Source of the DNA: Alphaproteobacteria bacterium
GTDB taxonomy: Bacteria; Pseudomonadota; Alphaproteobacteria; Micavibrionales; Micavibrionaceae
DNA: 42,294 nucleotides
Direction of reading: 5' to 3'
NCBI GenBank assembly: GCA_013215815.1
Contig: JABSQP010000018.1
Coordinates: forward strand, 1 to 42,294
The translations under genes were made by a program, and so were the position numbers. Shown one piece after another: positions 1-7,877 of this stretch. Each line of letters starts with the position of its first letter. Position 1 is the first letter of the stretch. The notes under the pieces were generated by a model that worked only from the letters and a program-made list of their open reading frames with translations, was not told the DNA's origin and ran no database searches.

Positions 1-721
1 AATCAAACAAGAACGTATCTGCTCCGGAACCTCCCGTTAGATAATCCCAATCCCCGTTAGCATGCAGCGTATCATTTCCATCACCGCCGACTAGTTTATC
101 AAACCCTTCGCCGCCGATAAGGATATCATCTCCCTCTTCGCCATATAGTTTATCATCACCGGATCCGCCAAGAAGAATGTCATTATCCTCGCGGCCATAG
201 AGCTGATCATTTTCCGCGCCACCGTCGAGGCAGTCATTACCGATACCACCACGAAGTGTATCGGTGCCTGTACCACCATAAAGACTATCATCGCCAGCCT
301 GTCCATCGAGAGTATCCGTACCATCTTCGCCATAAAGATGGTCATCACCAAAGTAGGTTGCCGCAGCGTTGTTACTATCGCCGTGAATAACATCGCTCCA
401 ACCTCCTCCATAAACGGTATTATCCCCTTGATGACCAATAATTAAATCTGCTCCATTCGCTCCATAGATAAAATCATCACCATCGAGTCCTTTTAGTGTT
501 TCACTCTGATTATTACCGTAAATAGTATCGTCAGTGTTTGTTCCAGTTGTTGTTGTCGATCCTGCCGCACTCTGAACAACGTTTGTAAAATCATCAACAA
601 ACTGGCTATCAACAAAAACATAAAAAGATTCTATATTACTTAACGTCAAAAAAGAGTCAGACCAGATGAATGGTGTTCCTGTTAGTATATCGTCTACATG
701 TGTTCCTAAAATAGTTGCCAT
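1..721 (-). CDS. RTX-repeat (hemolysin-type calcium-binding) protein, N-terminal part
   Basis: The frame opens with an ATG at 721 preceded by a strong GGAGG Shine-Dalgarno and stays open to the left edge, giving the first 240 residues; the C-terminus lies outside the window. Residues 1-75 show no domain I recognise. From about residue 78 to the edge there are about 15 tandem nonapeptides of the form GGxGxDxLx (for example YGGTGTDTL, GGSGDDKLY, GGDGNDTLH), which in this family form a parallel beta-roll that binds Ca2+. Such proteins are normally exported unfolded by a type I system that reads a C-terminal signal. That end is not visible, and no ABC exporter, fusion protein or TolC gene lies nearby. 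There is no N-terminal signal peptide, consistent with type I secretion. Function could be adhesin, S-layer protein, protease or toxin; the repeats alone cannot decide. Confidence 0.85.
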   Translation of the reverse strand, partial: MATILGTHVDDILTGTPFIWSDSFLTLSNIESFYVFVDSQFVDDFTNVVQSAAGSTTTTGTNTDDTIYGNNQSETLKGLDGDDFIYGANGADLIIGHQGDNTVYGGGWSDVIHGDSNNAAATYFGDDHLYGEDGTDTLDGQAGDDSLYGGTGTDTLRGGIGNDCLDGGAENDQLYGREDNDILLGGSGDDKLYGEEGDDILIGGEGFDKLVGGDGNDTLHANGDWDYLTGGSGADTFLFD

Positions 722-900
722 TTTTCCCTCCTTGTCGCACAAGCGATCATCAAATTTTTGAATGAAAGTAAACGCCGAAATTAAGCAATAGAACACACCT
801 TGCGAGTGCAGCTTATATGGCTTCAGCCACTTAAAAATCGATTAAGATTTTTGATTTATAAAAACGATAAAGCAGGAATTATATACAACGCAAGACAATA

Positions 901-923
901 AAAAAAAGGATACGATCGTACCC
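901..923 (-). terminator. Intrinsic terminator of the metallopeptidase-like gene
   Basis: Read on the minus strand, a 6-bp stem (GGGTAC paired with GTATCC, including one G-U pair, with a GATC loop) is followed by seven U residues. It lies about 35 bases after the stop of the gene at 958-1392. On the plus strand the same stem has an A-C mismatch, so the minus direction fits better. Confidence 0.7.
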
Positions 924-957
924 TTTTTATGTGATGGTTACAGCCAAATAAATGTAT

Positions 958-1392
958 TTAAAGCATGCCCTGATAGTGACGTGATGCCATCTCTTCAATA
1001 TCCTCTTCGGAGTAATTGTACTGAGAGGCAATTTCTTCGATCATAACATCACGAACTATTGAAGTTAGATCTTCGCCTGTTTCACACCAAAGATCGAGTA
1101 TAGGGCGACGATAAAGAACAAGAACGTCATCATCATTCGCAGATTTTTTTTCAACACCAGGAGAAATTTGTTTGCCGCTTTTATATTGCCCCATCAATTC
1201 GTAAGGGTCATCAAGCTCCATTTCGGCTTCAGTTGCCTCATCAGGCATATCTTCAATTTGAACAGCGAGTTCTTCAATATGCTCTGATAGCTCATCGGGC
1301 ATAAGCTCCAACTGTCCCGATGCAATAACATTCAAATCATCCAAAGATGGAGGTGATGAAAAATTCATAATAATCTGGTTATTTTGATTCAT
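958..1392 (-). CDS. Metallopeptidase-like protein (DUF1025 / minimal-MMP family) with degenerate zinc site
   Basis: The protein has 144 residues. The C-terminal half matches the short zinc-metallopeptidase-like family (PF06262, DUF1025) common in alphaproteobacteria: the family segment YRRPILDxWCE appears as YRRPILDLWCE at residues 94-104. The family normally has HEIGHHFGLSxxDI; here the aligned stretch is EEIASQYNYSEEDI (119-132). Both zinc-binding histidines of HExxH are replaced (by Glu119 and Ser123), while the general-base Glu120 and the following acidic segment are kept. The N-terminal half (residues 25-65) is very acidic and lacks close similarity to anything I recall. A good Shine-Dalgarno (AGGGGAG) precedes the ATG. 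The frame is intact and a terminator follows, so the gene is probably expressed. It is likely catalytically dead or uses another mechanism; this inference rests on family alignment from memory. Confidence 0.7.
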   Translation of the reverse strand: MNQNNQIIMNFSSPPSLDDLNVIASGQLELMPDELSEHIEELAVQIEDMPDEATEAEMELDDPYELMGQYKSGKQISPGVEKKSANDDDVLVLYRRPILDLWCETGEDLTSIVRDVMIEEIASQYNYSEEDIEEMASRHYQGML

Positions 1393-1598
1393 TTAGACTC
1401 TCCCCTTTTGCATTTTCAGCAGCCCAACAGCGAACCATTGCGGCCCACACACCCAAATTTTGCAATTAACTGGAATTGTAAAGTGATTTGCTTTTCTTGC
1501 CAATATGAAAAAGCAATCTTAAGAACCAATACGCGGAACATTTTCTTCATGATCTTTTAATGATTTTTTGATATTCTGGTTGGTAGAGGGAGAAAACC

Positions 1599-1772
1599 AT
1601 GGAAGCAAGCGCAGTAGCCGCACAGATCGCACAAACGAGAGCAGACTTTGCTGTCGGTCAAATCAAACAAAACGCTGATTCTGAAAAGCAAATTGCAGAT
1701 TTATTGCAAAGCGCCGTTGCGAGTGTACCAAGCTCCCCAGTTAAAGGCGTTAACGTAAATATTAAGGCTTAA
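1599..1772 (+). CDS. Small YjfB-like putative motility protein
   Basis: This 57-residue ORF starts at an ATG preceded by GAGGGAGA. The product is predicted to be mostly one amphipathic helix (residues 3-44, rich in Ala, Gln and Asp) followed by a short extended tail ending VKGVNVNIKA. Length, the AxxAxQIAQTR opening, the mid-segment and the V(D/N)I tail resemble the YjfB family of small proteins (PF14070, annotated as putative motility proteins, mostly known from Firmicutes). The similarity is by eye only. The gene stands alone, divergent from the metallopeptidase-like gene, and its stop overlaps the ribokinase stop by 4 bases on the opposite strand. No flagellar gene is in the window, so a motility role is inferred from the family name only. 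Confidence 0.6.
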   Translation: MEASAVAAQIAQTRADFAVGQIKQNADSEKQIADLLQSAVASVPSSPVKGVNVNIKA

Positions 1773-2707
1773 ACCTTTATCTTGGACACTTTCGCTGTCT
1801 TTTCTAGCATTTCTTCAATTTCGGCAGAATACGCATAGCTATCAAGTGTGCCCTCTTTCATACAGGACAATGCAGAAGCAGCTGTAGCATAACGCATTGC
1901 TTCAGATTGGCTCTTACCTTCATGCAAACAAGCCGTAAATGTTCCGCAGAAGCAATCCCCCGCACCAGTCGTATCAACAACCTCATCGAGCTTAACAGAA
2001 TCCATCCCCCAAGCCTCCCCTTCAGGTGTTACAAGCACGCACCCATCAGGCCCCATGGTAATGAGACAGTTTAGTTTACCTTTTTTGGCTAAAGCATAAG
2101 CAAGCTTTTCAGGCTTCCCAGAAACATCAATACCAAGCCTTTCGCCAAGTTGACGTGCTTCTATTTGATTCACAACCAGGAAATCAGCTAGCGACAGCAT
2201 TGGTGCAGGAATATCCATTGCCGGCGCTAAATTTAAAACTACTTTCGCGCCAGAATCTCGTGCGCTTTTCATCACCAGAGCATTCTGCTCCATAGGTAAT
2301 TCCATTTGCACCAGCAGGTAATTCCCCTTACCCAATATTTCTGAAGGAGCTTGCTCAGCGGACACTTCAGCATTTGCGCCCGAGGCAACGATAATACGGT
2401 TTTCACCGCTTTTATCTTTGATAACAGTTGCCATACCTGTCGGAAGTGTTTCTGACAGTGTAACACCAGATGTCACCACCTCGTTGCGGCGCAGTACTTT
2501 TTGGACACGAATACCTGGGCCATCATCGCCAACCTTTCCTACCAAAGCTGTTTTTACGCCAAGCCGAGCGGCTGCCAAAGCCTGATTAGCCCCCTTTCCG
2601 CCAGGCGTCATCGTGTATGAACGCGATAAAATCGTTTCACCCGCTTGCGGGAAATTTTTAACCCGCATGTTCAAATCCATATTAATAGAACCAAAAACAA
2701 CAATCAT
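1769..2707 (-). CDS. rbsK: Ribokinase
   Basis: This 312-residue PfkB-family sugar kinase would phosphorylate D-ribose to ribose 5-phosphate in the cytoplasm. Family signatures are in the right order: the N-terminal VFGSINMDL strand, the first PfkB signature with GGKGANQALAAARLG (36-50), and the second signature DTTGAGDCFCGTF near the C-terminus, where Asp251 is the expected catalytic base in the anion hole. Length matches bacterial RbsK (about 305-310). No ribose transporter, RbsD or RbsR is adjacent; the gene is alone between a convergent small ORF and divergent hemA. Other PfkB sugar or nucleoside kinases are possible, but the GGKGANQA motif and overall match favour ribokinase. Confidence 0.88.
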   Translation of the reverse strand: MIVVFGSINMDLNMRVKNFPQAGETILSRSYTMTPGGKGANQALAAARLGVKTALVGKVGDDGPGIRVQKVLRRNEVVTSGVTLSETLPTGMATVIKDKSGENRIIVASGANAEVSAEQAPSEILGKGNYLLVQMELPMEQNALVMKSARDSGAKVVLNLAPAMDIPAPMLSLADFLVVNQIEARQLGERLGIDVSGKPEKLAYALAKKGKLNCLITMGPDGCVLVTPEGEAWGMDSVKLDEVVDTTGAGDCFCGTFTACLHEGKSQSEAMRYATAASALSCMKEGTLDSYAYSAEIEEMLEKTAKVSKIKV

Positions 2708-2710
2708 GAC

Positions 2711-2743
2711 TTGCCAACCTGACTTTTAGGGCATTATACCCTA
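2711..2743 (+). promoter_or_regulatory. Putative hemA promoter with inverted repeat
   Basis: TTGCCA (2711-2716) and TATACC (2735-2740), 18 bases apart, form a sigma70-like promoter facing hemA. A TAGGG-N7-CCCTA inverted repeat (2727-2743) covers the -10 box and could be an operator. Regulator unknown; it does not resemble an iron-responsive Irr box. Confidence 0.4.
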
Positions 2744-2787
2744 TATGTAGCAAATTCAAATGATTAGCACGTAGGTTGCACACAAGC

Positions 2788-4011
2788 ATGACATACGAAA
2801 GATACTTCGAGGAAAAGGTCTCAGATTTAAAGACAGAGGGGCGTTATAGAACCTTCGCAACGCTTTCCCGTCAGTGTGGCAATCTCCCTAAAGCGACATA
2901 TTATGGCGAAAATGGCACTTCTCGTGATGTTACAATTTGGTGTTCTAACGATTACCTTGGGATGGGACAAAACGAAACCGTTCTAAAGGCAATGAAAGAA
3001 GCGATCGATAAATTTGGTGCAGGCGCAGGTGGCACGCGTAATATTTCAGGCACACAGAAACTGCACAAAGATTTAGAAGAGTCTCTTGCGGATCTGCATA
3101 AAAAAGAAGCAGCTCTCACCTTCTCTTCTGGTTACGTCGCCAATGAAGGGGCACTCAGTACAATTATTCGTCTTTTAAATAACCCCATCGTTTTTTCCGA
3201 CGAACTAAATCATGCATCGATGATCCACGGCATGAAAAGCGCCAAATGTGAAAAGAAAATATTTAGACACAATGATATTGAACACCTAGAAGAGCTTCTT
3301 AACGAAGCTCCGGCTAACGCGTTCAAAATTATTGCATTTGAATCCGTCTACTCTATGGAAGGCGATATTGCGCCGATCAAAGAAATTTGTGATCTGGCTG
3401 ACAAATATAATGCTTTCACTTACCTCGATGAGGTACATGCTGTTGGTTTATACGGACCACGTGGTGGCGGCATTGCCGAACGTGACGATTTGCTCGACCG
3501 TATTGATATTATTGAGGGCACCTTTGGAAAAGCCTATGGTGTTATGGGCGGTTTCATTACTGGCAAAGCGAGCATCATTGACGCTATCCGCTCCTACGCT
3601 TCCGGATTTATTTTCACTACAGCGCTCCCGCCTGCAGTTTTAGCAGGATGTCTGGCCAGCGTTGAACACTTGAAAACCTCAGAAAGTGAACGGGATATTG
3701 CTCATGAGAATGCATCGTACATGAAACAAAAGATGAAAGATGCCGAATTGCCAATGTTAGAAGGAGAAAGTCACATCGCGCCACTCATTGTCGGTAGTGC
3801 GACATGTTGTAAAACATTAACAGATATCCTTCTTAAGGAGCACAATATCTACGTACAGCCCATCAATTACCCAACCGTTCCGCGCGGTACAGAACGTATG
3901 CGCCTTACAGCAACAGCCGCGCATACAAAAAAGGACATCGATATTTTAATCGACGTCCTTTCTAATCTATATAAGCAGCACAGTGTGCTAGATCAGGTTA
4001 GTTCGGTTTAA
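2788..4011 (+). CDS. hemA: 5-aminolevulinate synthase
   Basis: This PLP enzyme condenses glycine and succinyl-CoA to 5-aminolevulinate, the first step of heme synthesis by the C4 pathway, and is a hallmark of alphaproteobacteria. Starting at the ATG at 2788 the protein has 407 residues and begins [20 protein letters not shown], like other ALAS proteins. An in-frame TTG at 2776 would add four residues but is less likely: with the ATG start the PLP lysine in EGTFGKAYG falls at residue 248, as in Rhodobacter ALAS. Also visible are GTRNISGT (82-89), the [10 protein letters not shown] segment with the PLP-binding Asp214 and His217, and the glycine-rich VMGGF after the lysine. Its stop overlaps that of the convergent DUF2330 gene by 4 bases. 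No clear Shine-Dalgarno is seen. Confidence 0.97.
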   Translation: MTYERYFEEKVSDLKTEGRYRTFATLSRQCGNLPKATYYGENGTSRDVTIWCSNDYLGMGQNETVLKAMKEAIDKFGAGAGGTRNISGTQKLHKDLEESLADLHKKEAALTFSSGYVANEGALSTIIRLLNNPIVFSDELNHASMIHGMKSAKCEKKIFRHNDIEHLEELLNEAPANAFKIIAFESVYSMEGDIAPIKEICDLADKYNAFTYLDEVHAVGLYGPRGGGIAERDDLLDRIDIIEGTFGKAYGVMGGFITGKASIIDAIRSYASGFIFTTALPPAVLAGCLASVEHLKTSESERDIAHENASYMKQKMKDAELPMLEGESHIAPLIVGSATCCKTLTDILLKEHNIYVQPINYPTVPRGTERMRLTATAAHTKKDIDILIDVLSNLYKQHSVLDQVSSV

Positions 4012-5378
4012 CCATTATCCCACATCTGCTCCCACCATGGGCGCTCATCTTTATGTGGTTTCATGTCAAAGCTTTGACCGTTTTCTTCCATCTTTTTACG
4101 AATATCAGAAATGTCCCAGCCTGTTAAGTTAGCTAGCGTTTTTGCTTCTTTTTCAAAGCGCTTTGTAAGATCCTGATAATAAGCCGTTGCTTCTTCACAA
4201 TCAGCTTCTTCGTTCCATGGATGACGCATCACATAACGCCCTTGAAAGTTCTGACGATCTTCTGTGACTTGTAGAACAAGATCTTCCGGAAACGTTTTCG
4301 CGTCGTAACGCACATGCATTCTGGTAACATATGCATTCACCGCCTGCGGTGGCATTGCACGACGGCCTGGCAACATCATACCAGTGCCCTCATCCAACCA
4401 CCACACACCAAGCTCACGAAGCTCTTCTGGCTGCAGGGGGTCTGCCGCACATGGATCGCACCATGCCATATCCCATGCGTATTCCAAGAAAACCGTTTTC
4501 ATCTTTTCTTTTTCAACTTGCGTTGCAAACATCGCCTTATAGAAATCTCCAAATTCGTTTGCAACAAACAGCGGGATATCATTACCTGTCGGTATTTTTG
4601 TTGTACGGTAATTTACTGGTTCAACGCGCCCCTTCTTGGTTAGCGTCATCAGAATAAGATCTTGCGGCCCTTTTGCATTCAGTGTTCCTAAACGAATTGG
4701 TAACATGAATTTTTCAGACTCATATGCAACCTGCAATGGACGAAGGTATGTGAAACCTGAACTTTCAAATTCTTTGACATTCACCTTTGCAACAAAGAAC
4801 TTCATATCTTGTTTAATATAGCTTTTTAAAATTGGTTCGGCGCCTTTAGGCAATTTGTAACTCTCGTTATTAAGCCATTTTAAAAGCCCATCACTTTCTT
4901 TTGCAGAAAGAATGAGAATATCGTATTCGCCTACCGTATAAGATTCTTCAATCGTTACACCCAGCTTCTTTGCCTCTTTAAAGGCTTCAGAATCCATAGA
5001 CGTCATAGGTGCAGCGCCTGATCGCATCGCTTCCATATAAACACGTTGATGACATGGATTATCATCATAATATTCAACAAGGCGCGGTGCCGTATAGCTG
5101 TCCAGGTGATCAATCAGTTTATTATCCGCGACATTGACTTGTGACTTTTTAATCACTGTTGGCACAGGAATGACAATTGCAAAGTCTTTTACATCGCCTT
5201 GAAAATCATTCGCCATTGTCATGACGGTACGATCTTCTTCACGACTCATCACAACTTTTGAGGCTTCGTTAAAAAGGTCCGCATCTGCTTTTGCAACGTA
5301 AAAGCCACAAAACGCTTTTGCTTGCATCGGCATAAAAACCATCAATGCGGTTAAGGTTAAAATTATTTCCTTCATCAT
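4008..5378 (-). CDS. Secreted DUF2330 protein
   Basis: The protein has 456 residues with a signal peptide (residues 1-22, cleavage after AKA, mature start FCGFYVAKA). The mature N-terminus matches the DUF2330 family (PF10092): a CGFYV opening, then [12 protein letters not shown] and FAIVIPVPT, then [11 protein letters not shown] chose the ATG at 5378, which forms an ATGA overlap with the stop of the upstream RnfD-like gene and has GGAGG five bases before it; an ATG at 5390 would put the Shine-Dalgarno inside the coding region. Four paired cysteines (CDPC near residue 310, PC near 105, DC near 395) suggest disulfides or a redox or metal role in the periplasm. Function is unknown. Translational coupling to an RnfD/NqrB-like membrane protein suggests it is an extracytoplasmic partner in an electron-transfer unit (inference). 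Confidence 0.8.
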   Translation of the reverse strand: MMKEIILTLTALMVFMPMQAKAFCGFYVAKADADLFNEASKVVMSREEDRTVMTMANDFQGDVKDFAIVIPVPTVIKKSQVNVADNKLIDHLDSYTAPRLVEYYDDNPCHQRVYMEAMRSGAAPMTSMDSEAFKEAKKLGVTIEESYTVGEYDILILSAKESDGLLKWLNNESYKLPKGAEPILKSYIKQDMKFFVAKVNVKEFESSGFTYLRPLQVAYESEKFMLPIRLGTLNAKGPQDLILMTLTKKGRVEPVNYRTTKIPTGNDIPLFVANEFGDFYKAMFATQVEKEKMKTVFLEYAWDMAWCDPCAADPLQPEELRELGVWWLDEGTGMMLPGRRAMPPQAVNAYVTRMHVRYDAKTFPEDLVLQVTEDRQNFQGRYVMRHPWNEEADCEEATAYYQDLTKRFEKEAKTLANLTGWDISDIRKKMEENGQSFDMKPHKDERPWWEQMWDNG

Positions 5379-6181
5379 GCTTGCCTCCATTGGTAGCGTT
5401 GAGATTTAAAAAAACTGTCAATTAATGGCGTCGTCATACTCATAAAAAAGAGAGCGTAAAATAAGCCTTCCCTGATCTGAAAATGATACTGAAGAGTATA
5501 AGCAATACCTGCCGTTACAAAGGTAAACAAAGCACGACCAACAATATGATCAGGTGTTGATTTAGGATCAGATATCATAAAGAAGGCAAAAATAAGGAGT
5601 GCACCACTTTGCATAGATAAAAGCGGTATAGAAAGGGGATCACCAAGCCATAACGCGCGACCAAAAACAAAGAAAACCCAGCTCAATAGAAAGAAAATGG
5701 TCATATCCCCGCGCCTAGCGGTCAGAAGAACAAGCGTTGCAAATGCAGCTAAAGCGAGCGCTAACCATAAAGCACTTCCCCACTGCCCTGGTGAAATCCA
5801 AACCATATCAGGTGCAAGAAACAATAGCGCAACAATCCCAAAATTTGCTGGATTGAATATATGCTTTCCTTCGTAGCGAATTACAAACTTAGATCCAATC
5901 GCTAACAACGCCGCTATCGGATAAAGTAAAAAAACAGATGCTTTAAACAAAAGACAAAGTGACAAGCTAGTAATAAATGGTGAACGGAAATCAAAATGTG
6001 AAAGTTTAAAAACTTTTGTGAATACGTATTGTGTGAGCAAGCAAGTCCCAACTACAAACGGAATTATTTCTATAGCTGGCGCAAAGTCATAAAAAAAGAA
6101 AAGAAAGCACAGCAACGACCCTAGCGTAAGAATTTGAAAGTGCCGGGGATCCTGACTGATTGTTCTTAATCGTTCGAGCAT
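5375..6181 (-). CDS. RnfD/NqrB-like integral membrane protein
   Basis: The protein has 268 residues and about eight to ten hydrophobic helices. It matches the NQR2/RnfD/RnfE-type family: GKHIFNPANFG (105-115) and the late segment SGALLIFAFFMISDPKSTP (192-210) are characteristic. True RnfD and NqrB carry a covalent FMN on the Thr of an SGAT motif; here the motif reads SGAL, so that Thr is missing and flavinylation at this site is not expected. At 268 residues it is also shorter than classical RnfD (about 350). The start overlaps the tetR gene by 16 bases, with AGGA upstream, and its stop overlaps DUF2330. No other rnf or nqr gene and no apbE is in view, so this is a solo homologue working with DUF2330, perhaps as a quinone- or heme-linked membrane redox protein. 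Confidence 0.8.
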   Translation of the reverse strand: MLERLRTISQDPRHFQILTLGSLLCFLFFFYDFAPAIEIIPFVVGTCLLTQYVFTKVFKLSHFDFRSPFITSLSLCLLFKASVFLLYPIAALLAIGSKFVIRYEGKHIFNPANFGIVALLFLAPDMVWISPGQWGSALWLALALAAFATLVLLTARRGDMTIFFLLSWVFFVFGRALWLGDPLSIPLLSMQSGALLIFAFFMISDPKSTPDHIVGRALFTFVTAGIAYTLQYHFQIREGLFYALFFMSMTTPLIDSFFKSQRYQWRQA

Positions 6182-6774
6182 GGGATCCTATTCAAAAAAG
6201 AAGTGTTAAACATCTCACACTTATCAAGCCCTTTATCCAGCGCCGCCATAGTCTTCCCCATATCAGGACTCTCATCATCCTGCCAGACACGAACTACATA
6301 TAGGTAAAGTCCAATCATGCCCGTCACGCGAAGCGCTCCGGCAAGACCGTCGGTTGATAAGCCTGCAGCTTCAAGTAGACGGCTCATAGACTTTCCCAAA
6401 TGAGGAAAGCTTAAAACAGCCTCTTTCGGATCACCTTTATAACTCGATATAATGCCTAAAAGACCATCACGGTTTTCATTCAGAATATCGAAACGCTCCA
6501 TTACGAGATCAAAAAGCTTATCTCTACACGGCAAATCATCAGAAAGGTCTGTGTTTGCAATCGCATGGCGGTTTACGCTGCGATCATATGCTGCCAGAAC
6601 ATCGCTTTTCTCATCAAAGCGTTCATAAACATCATCAAGTGGGATACTCGCTTTCTCAGCGATATCAGAGAGGCCGATATTATTCCAATCGCCATCTGAC
6701 GCAATTGACAAAGCCGCAGCAATCATACGCTCACGAACGCCCATCCCTTTATTTTCTTGTGGTTTATCTGCCAT
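6166..6774 (-). CDS. TetR/AcrR-family transcriptional regulator
   Basis: This 202-residue protein has an N-terminal helix-turn-helix of TetR type: RERMIAAALSIASDGDWNNI, then GLSDIAEKASIPLDDVYERF and DEKSDVLAAYDRSVNRH (residues 14-68). The rest is a helical ligand-binding/dimerisation domain of about 130 residues with no recognisable specificity. It is the first gene of an overlapping three-gene operon with the RnfD-like and DUF2330 genes, and is divergent from adenosine kinase across 95 bases that contain inverted repeats (6798-6824). It probably represses its own operon and perhaps the adjacent kinase gene; the effector is unknown. Confidence 0.85.
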   Translation of the reverse strand: MADKPQENKGMGVRERMIAAALSIASDGDWNNIGLSDIAEKASIPLDDVYERFDEKSDVLAAYDRSVNRHAIANTDLSDDLPCRDKLFDLVMERFDILNENRDGLLGIISSYKGDPKEAVLSFPHLGKSMSRLLEAAGLSTDGLAGALRVTGMIGLYLYVVRVWQDDESPDMGKTMAALDKGLDKCEMFNTSFLNRIPCSND

Positions 6775-6797
6775 AGAAACGTCTAACTCTTGCCTTT

Positions 6798-6824
6798 AAA
6801 TACCGATACTATAAAACAGTATTT
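6798..6824. promoter_or_regulatory. Inverted repeat, possible TetR operator
   Basis: Two nested inverted repeats lie in the tetR/adenosine kinase intergenic region: AAATAC-N15-GTATTT (6798-6824) and ATACT-N7-AGTAT (6806-6822). The 17-bp inner repeat has the size of a TetR-family operator and overlaps an AT-rich -10-like TATAAA. Assignment to the adjacent TetR is inference. Confidence 0.4.
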
Positions 6825-6869
6825 AATTATTTCAATAAAGCACGATTATATTTTAACTAAGGATTTTTT

Positions 6870-7877
6870 ATGGCAAGCCAACCTACTTACAACCTCATTA
6901 CTATCGGAAACGCTCTTGTGGACCTCCTCTCTCATACAAACGAGGAATATATCGCCGCGCAAGATGAAGCGCACGGTATGAAGAAAGGATCAATGAACCT
7001 AATCGATGAGGAGCGCGCTCTTAGCCTTTACACGGAGATGAAAGAGCCTGTTAAAATGGCCGGTGGATCTGCCGGTAATACGATGGCTTGCTTTGCTTCT
7101 CTTGGCGGAAGAGGTGCTTATGTCGGTAAAGTGGCAAATGATGGCCTTGGTCAATCTTTTGCCGACAGCCTAAAATCAGAAAATATTCATTACAGCACTA
7201 TGCCTCTTGAAAACGGAGCTCCAACAGGACGCTGTATGATTCTTGTGACACCAGATGGCGAGCGAACAATGAATACGTTTCTGGGCGCTGCTGTGGAGTT
7301 ATCTCCTGCGGATATTGATCCAGAACTCATTAGTGACGCAAAAGTGACGTATCTGGAAGGATATCTATATGATCCACCGCAAGCTATGGAAGCCTTTATT
7401 AAAGCCGCCCGCACTGCACACGAAGCTGGCAGACAAGTGTCCCTAACCCTTTCTGATTCTTTCTGTGTTGATCGTCACCGTGAGGCGTTTAAAGATTTGG
7501 TTCAAAATCACGTCGATATCCTGTTTGCGAATGAAGACGAGCTTATGTCCCTATACGAGACAGATGATTTGGACGCGGCTTTAAAACGCGTTGATCAAGA
7601 ATGCGCTATCGCTGCAATAACACGCAGCGAGAAAGGTTCAATCATTATTAATAGCGGTCATAGCTATAAAATTGACGCTGAACCAGTAGAAAACGTAGTT
7701 GATAGTACAGGCGCTGGTGATGCTTACGCCGCCGGTTTCCTTTACGGCTACACAGAAGGTATGAGCATGGAAGAATGTGGACGCATTGCCTCTATAGCGG
7801 CAGCAGAAGTCATTAGTCACATGGGCCCGCGTCCAGAAGTGCAGCTATCAACGCTTTTAGAGAAAAAAGCTGCATAA
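6870..7877 (+). CDS. Adenosine kinase (PfkB family)
   Basis: This 335-residue kinase belongs to the alphaproteobacterial adenosine kinase branch of the PfkB family, which makes AMP from adenosine and ATP. The nucleoside-type N-terminus GNALVDLL (13-20), the GGSAGNT signature (65-71) and the C-terminal DSTGAGDAYAAGF (278-290, catalytic Asp284) are intact. The NEDELMSLY segment (221-229) is typical of the NxxE Mg/phosphate motif. An AAGGA Shine-Dalgarno precedes the ATG. Its stop overlaps the start of the peptide-binding protein gene by one base (TAATG), so the two are probably co-translated. Another sugar kinase specificity cannot be fully excluded. Confidence 0.88.
   Translation: MASQPTYNLITIGNALVDLLSHTNEEYIAAQDEAHGMKKGSMNLIDEERALSLYTEMKEPVKMAGGSAGNTMACFASLGGRGAYVGKVANDGLGQSFADSLKSENIHYSTMPLENGAPTGRCMILVTPDGERTMNTFLGAAVELSPADIDPELISDAKVTYLEGYLYDPPQAMEAFIKAARTAHEAGRQVSLTLSDSFCVDRHREAFKDLVQNHVDILFANEDELMSLYETDDLDAALKRVDQECAIAAITRSEKGSIIINSGHSYKIDAEPVENVVDSTGAGDAYAAGFLYGYTEGMSMEECGRIASIAAAEVISHMGPRPEVQLSTLLEKKAA

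Noticed and set aside
91-438. 115-codon minus-strand frame inside the RTX gene
   Set aside because: It is a shifted frame of the repeat DNA; the Met/Ile/Ala-rich product follows from the repeat's codons, and the RTX frame has the Shine-Dalgarno.
1488-1516. TTGCTTTT/AAAAGCAA inverted repeat upstream of the YjfB-like gene
   Set aside because: AT-rich stem with a 13-base loop and no T-run; not convincing as a terminator or operator.
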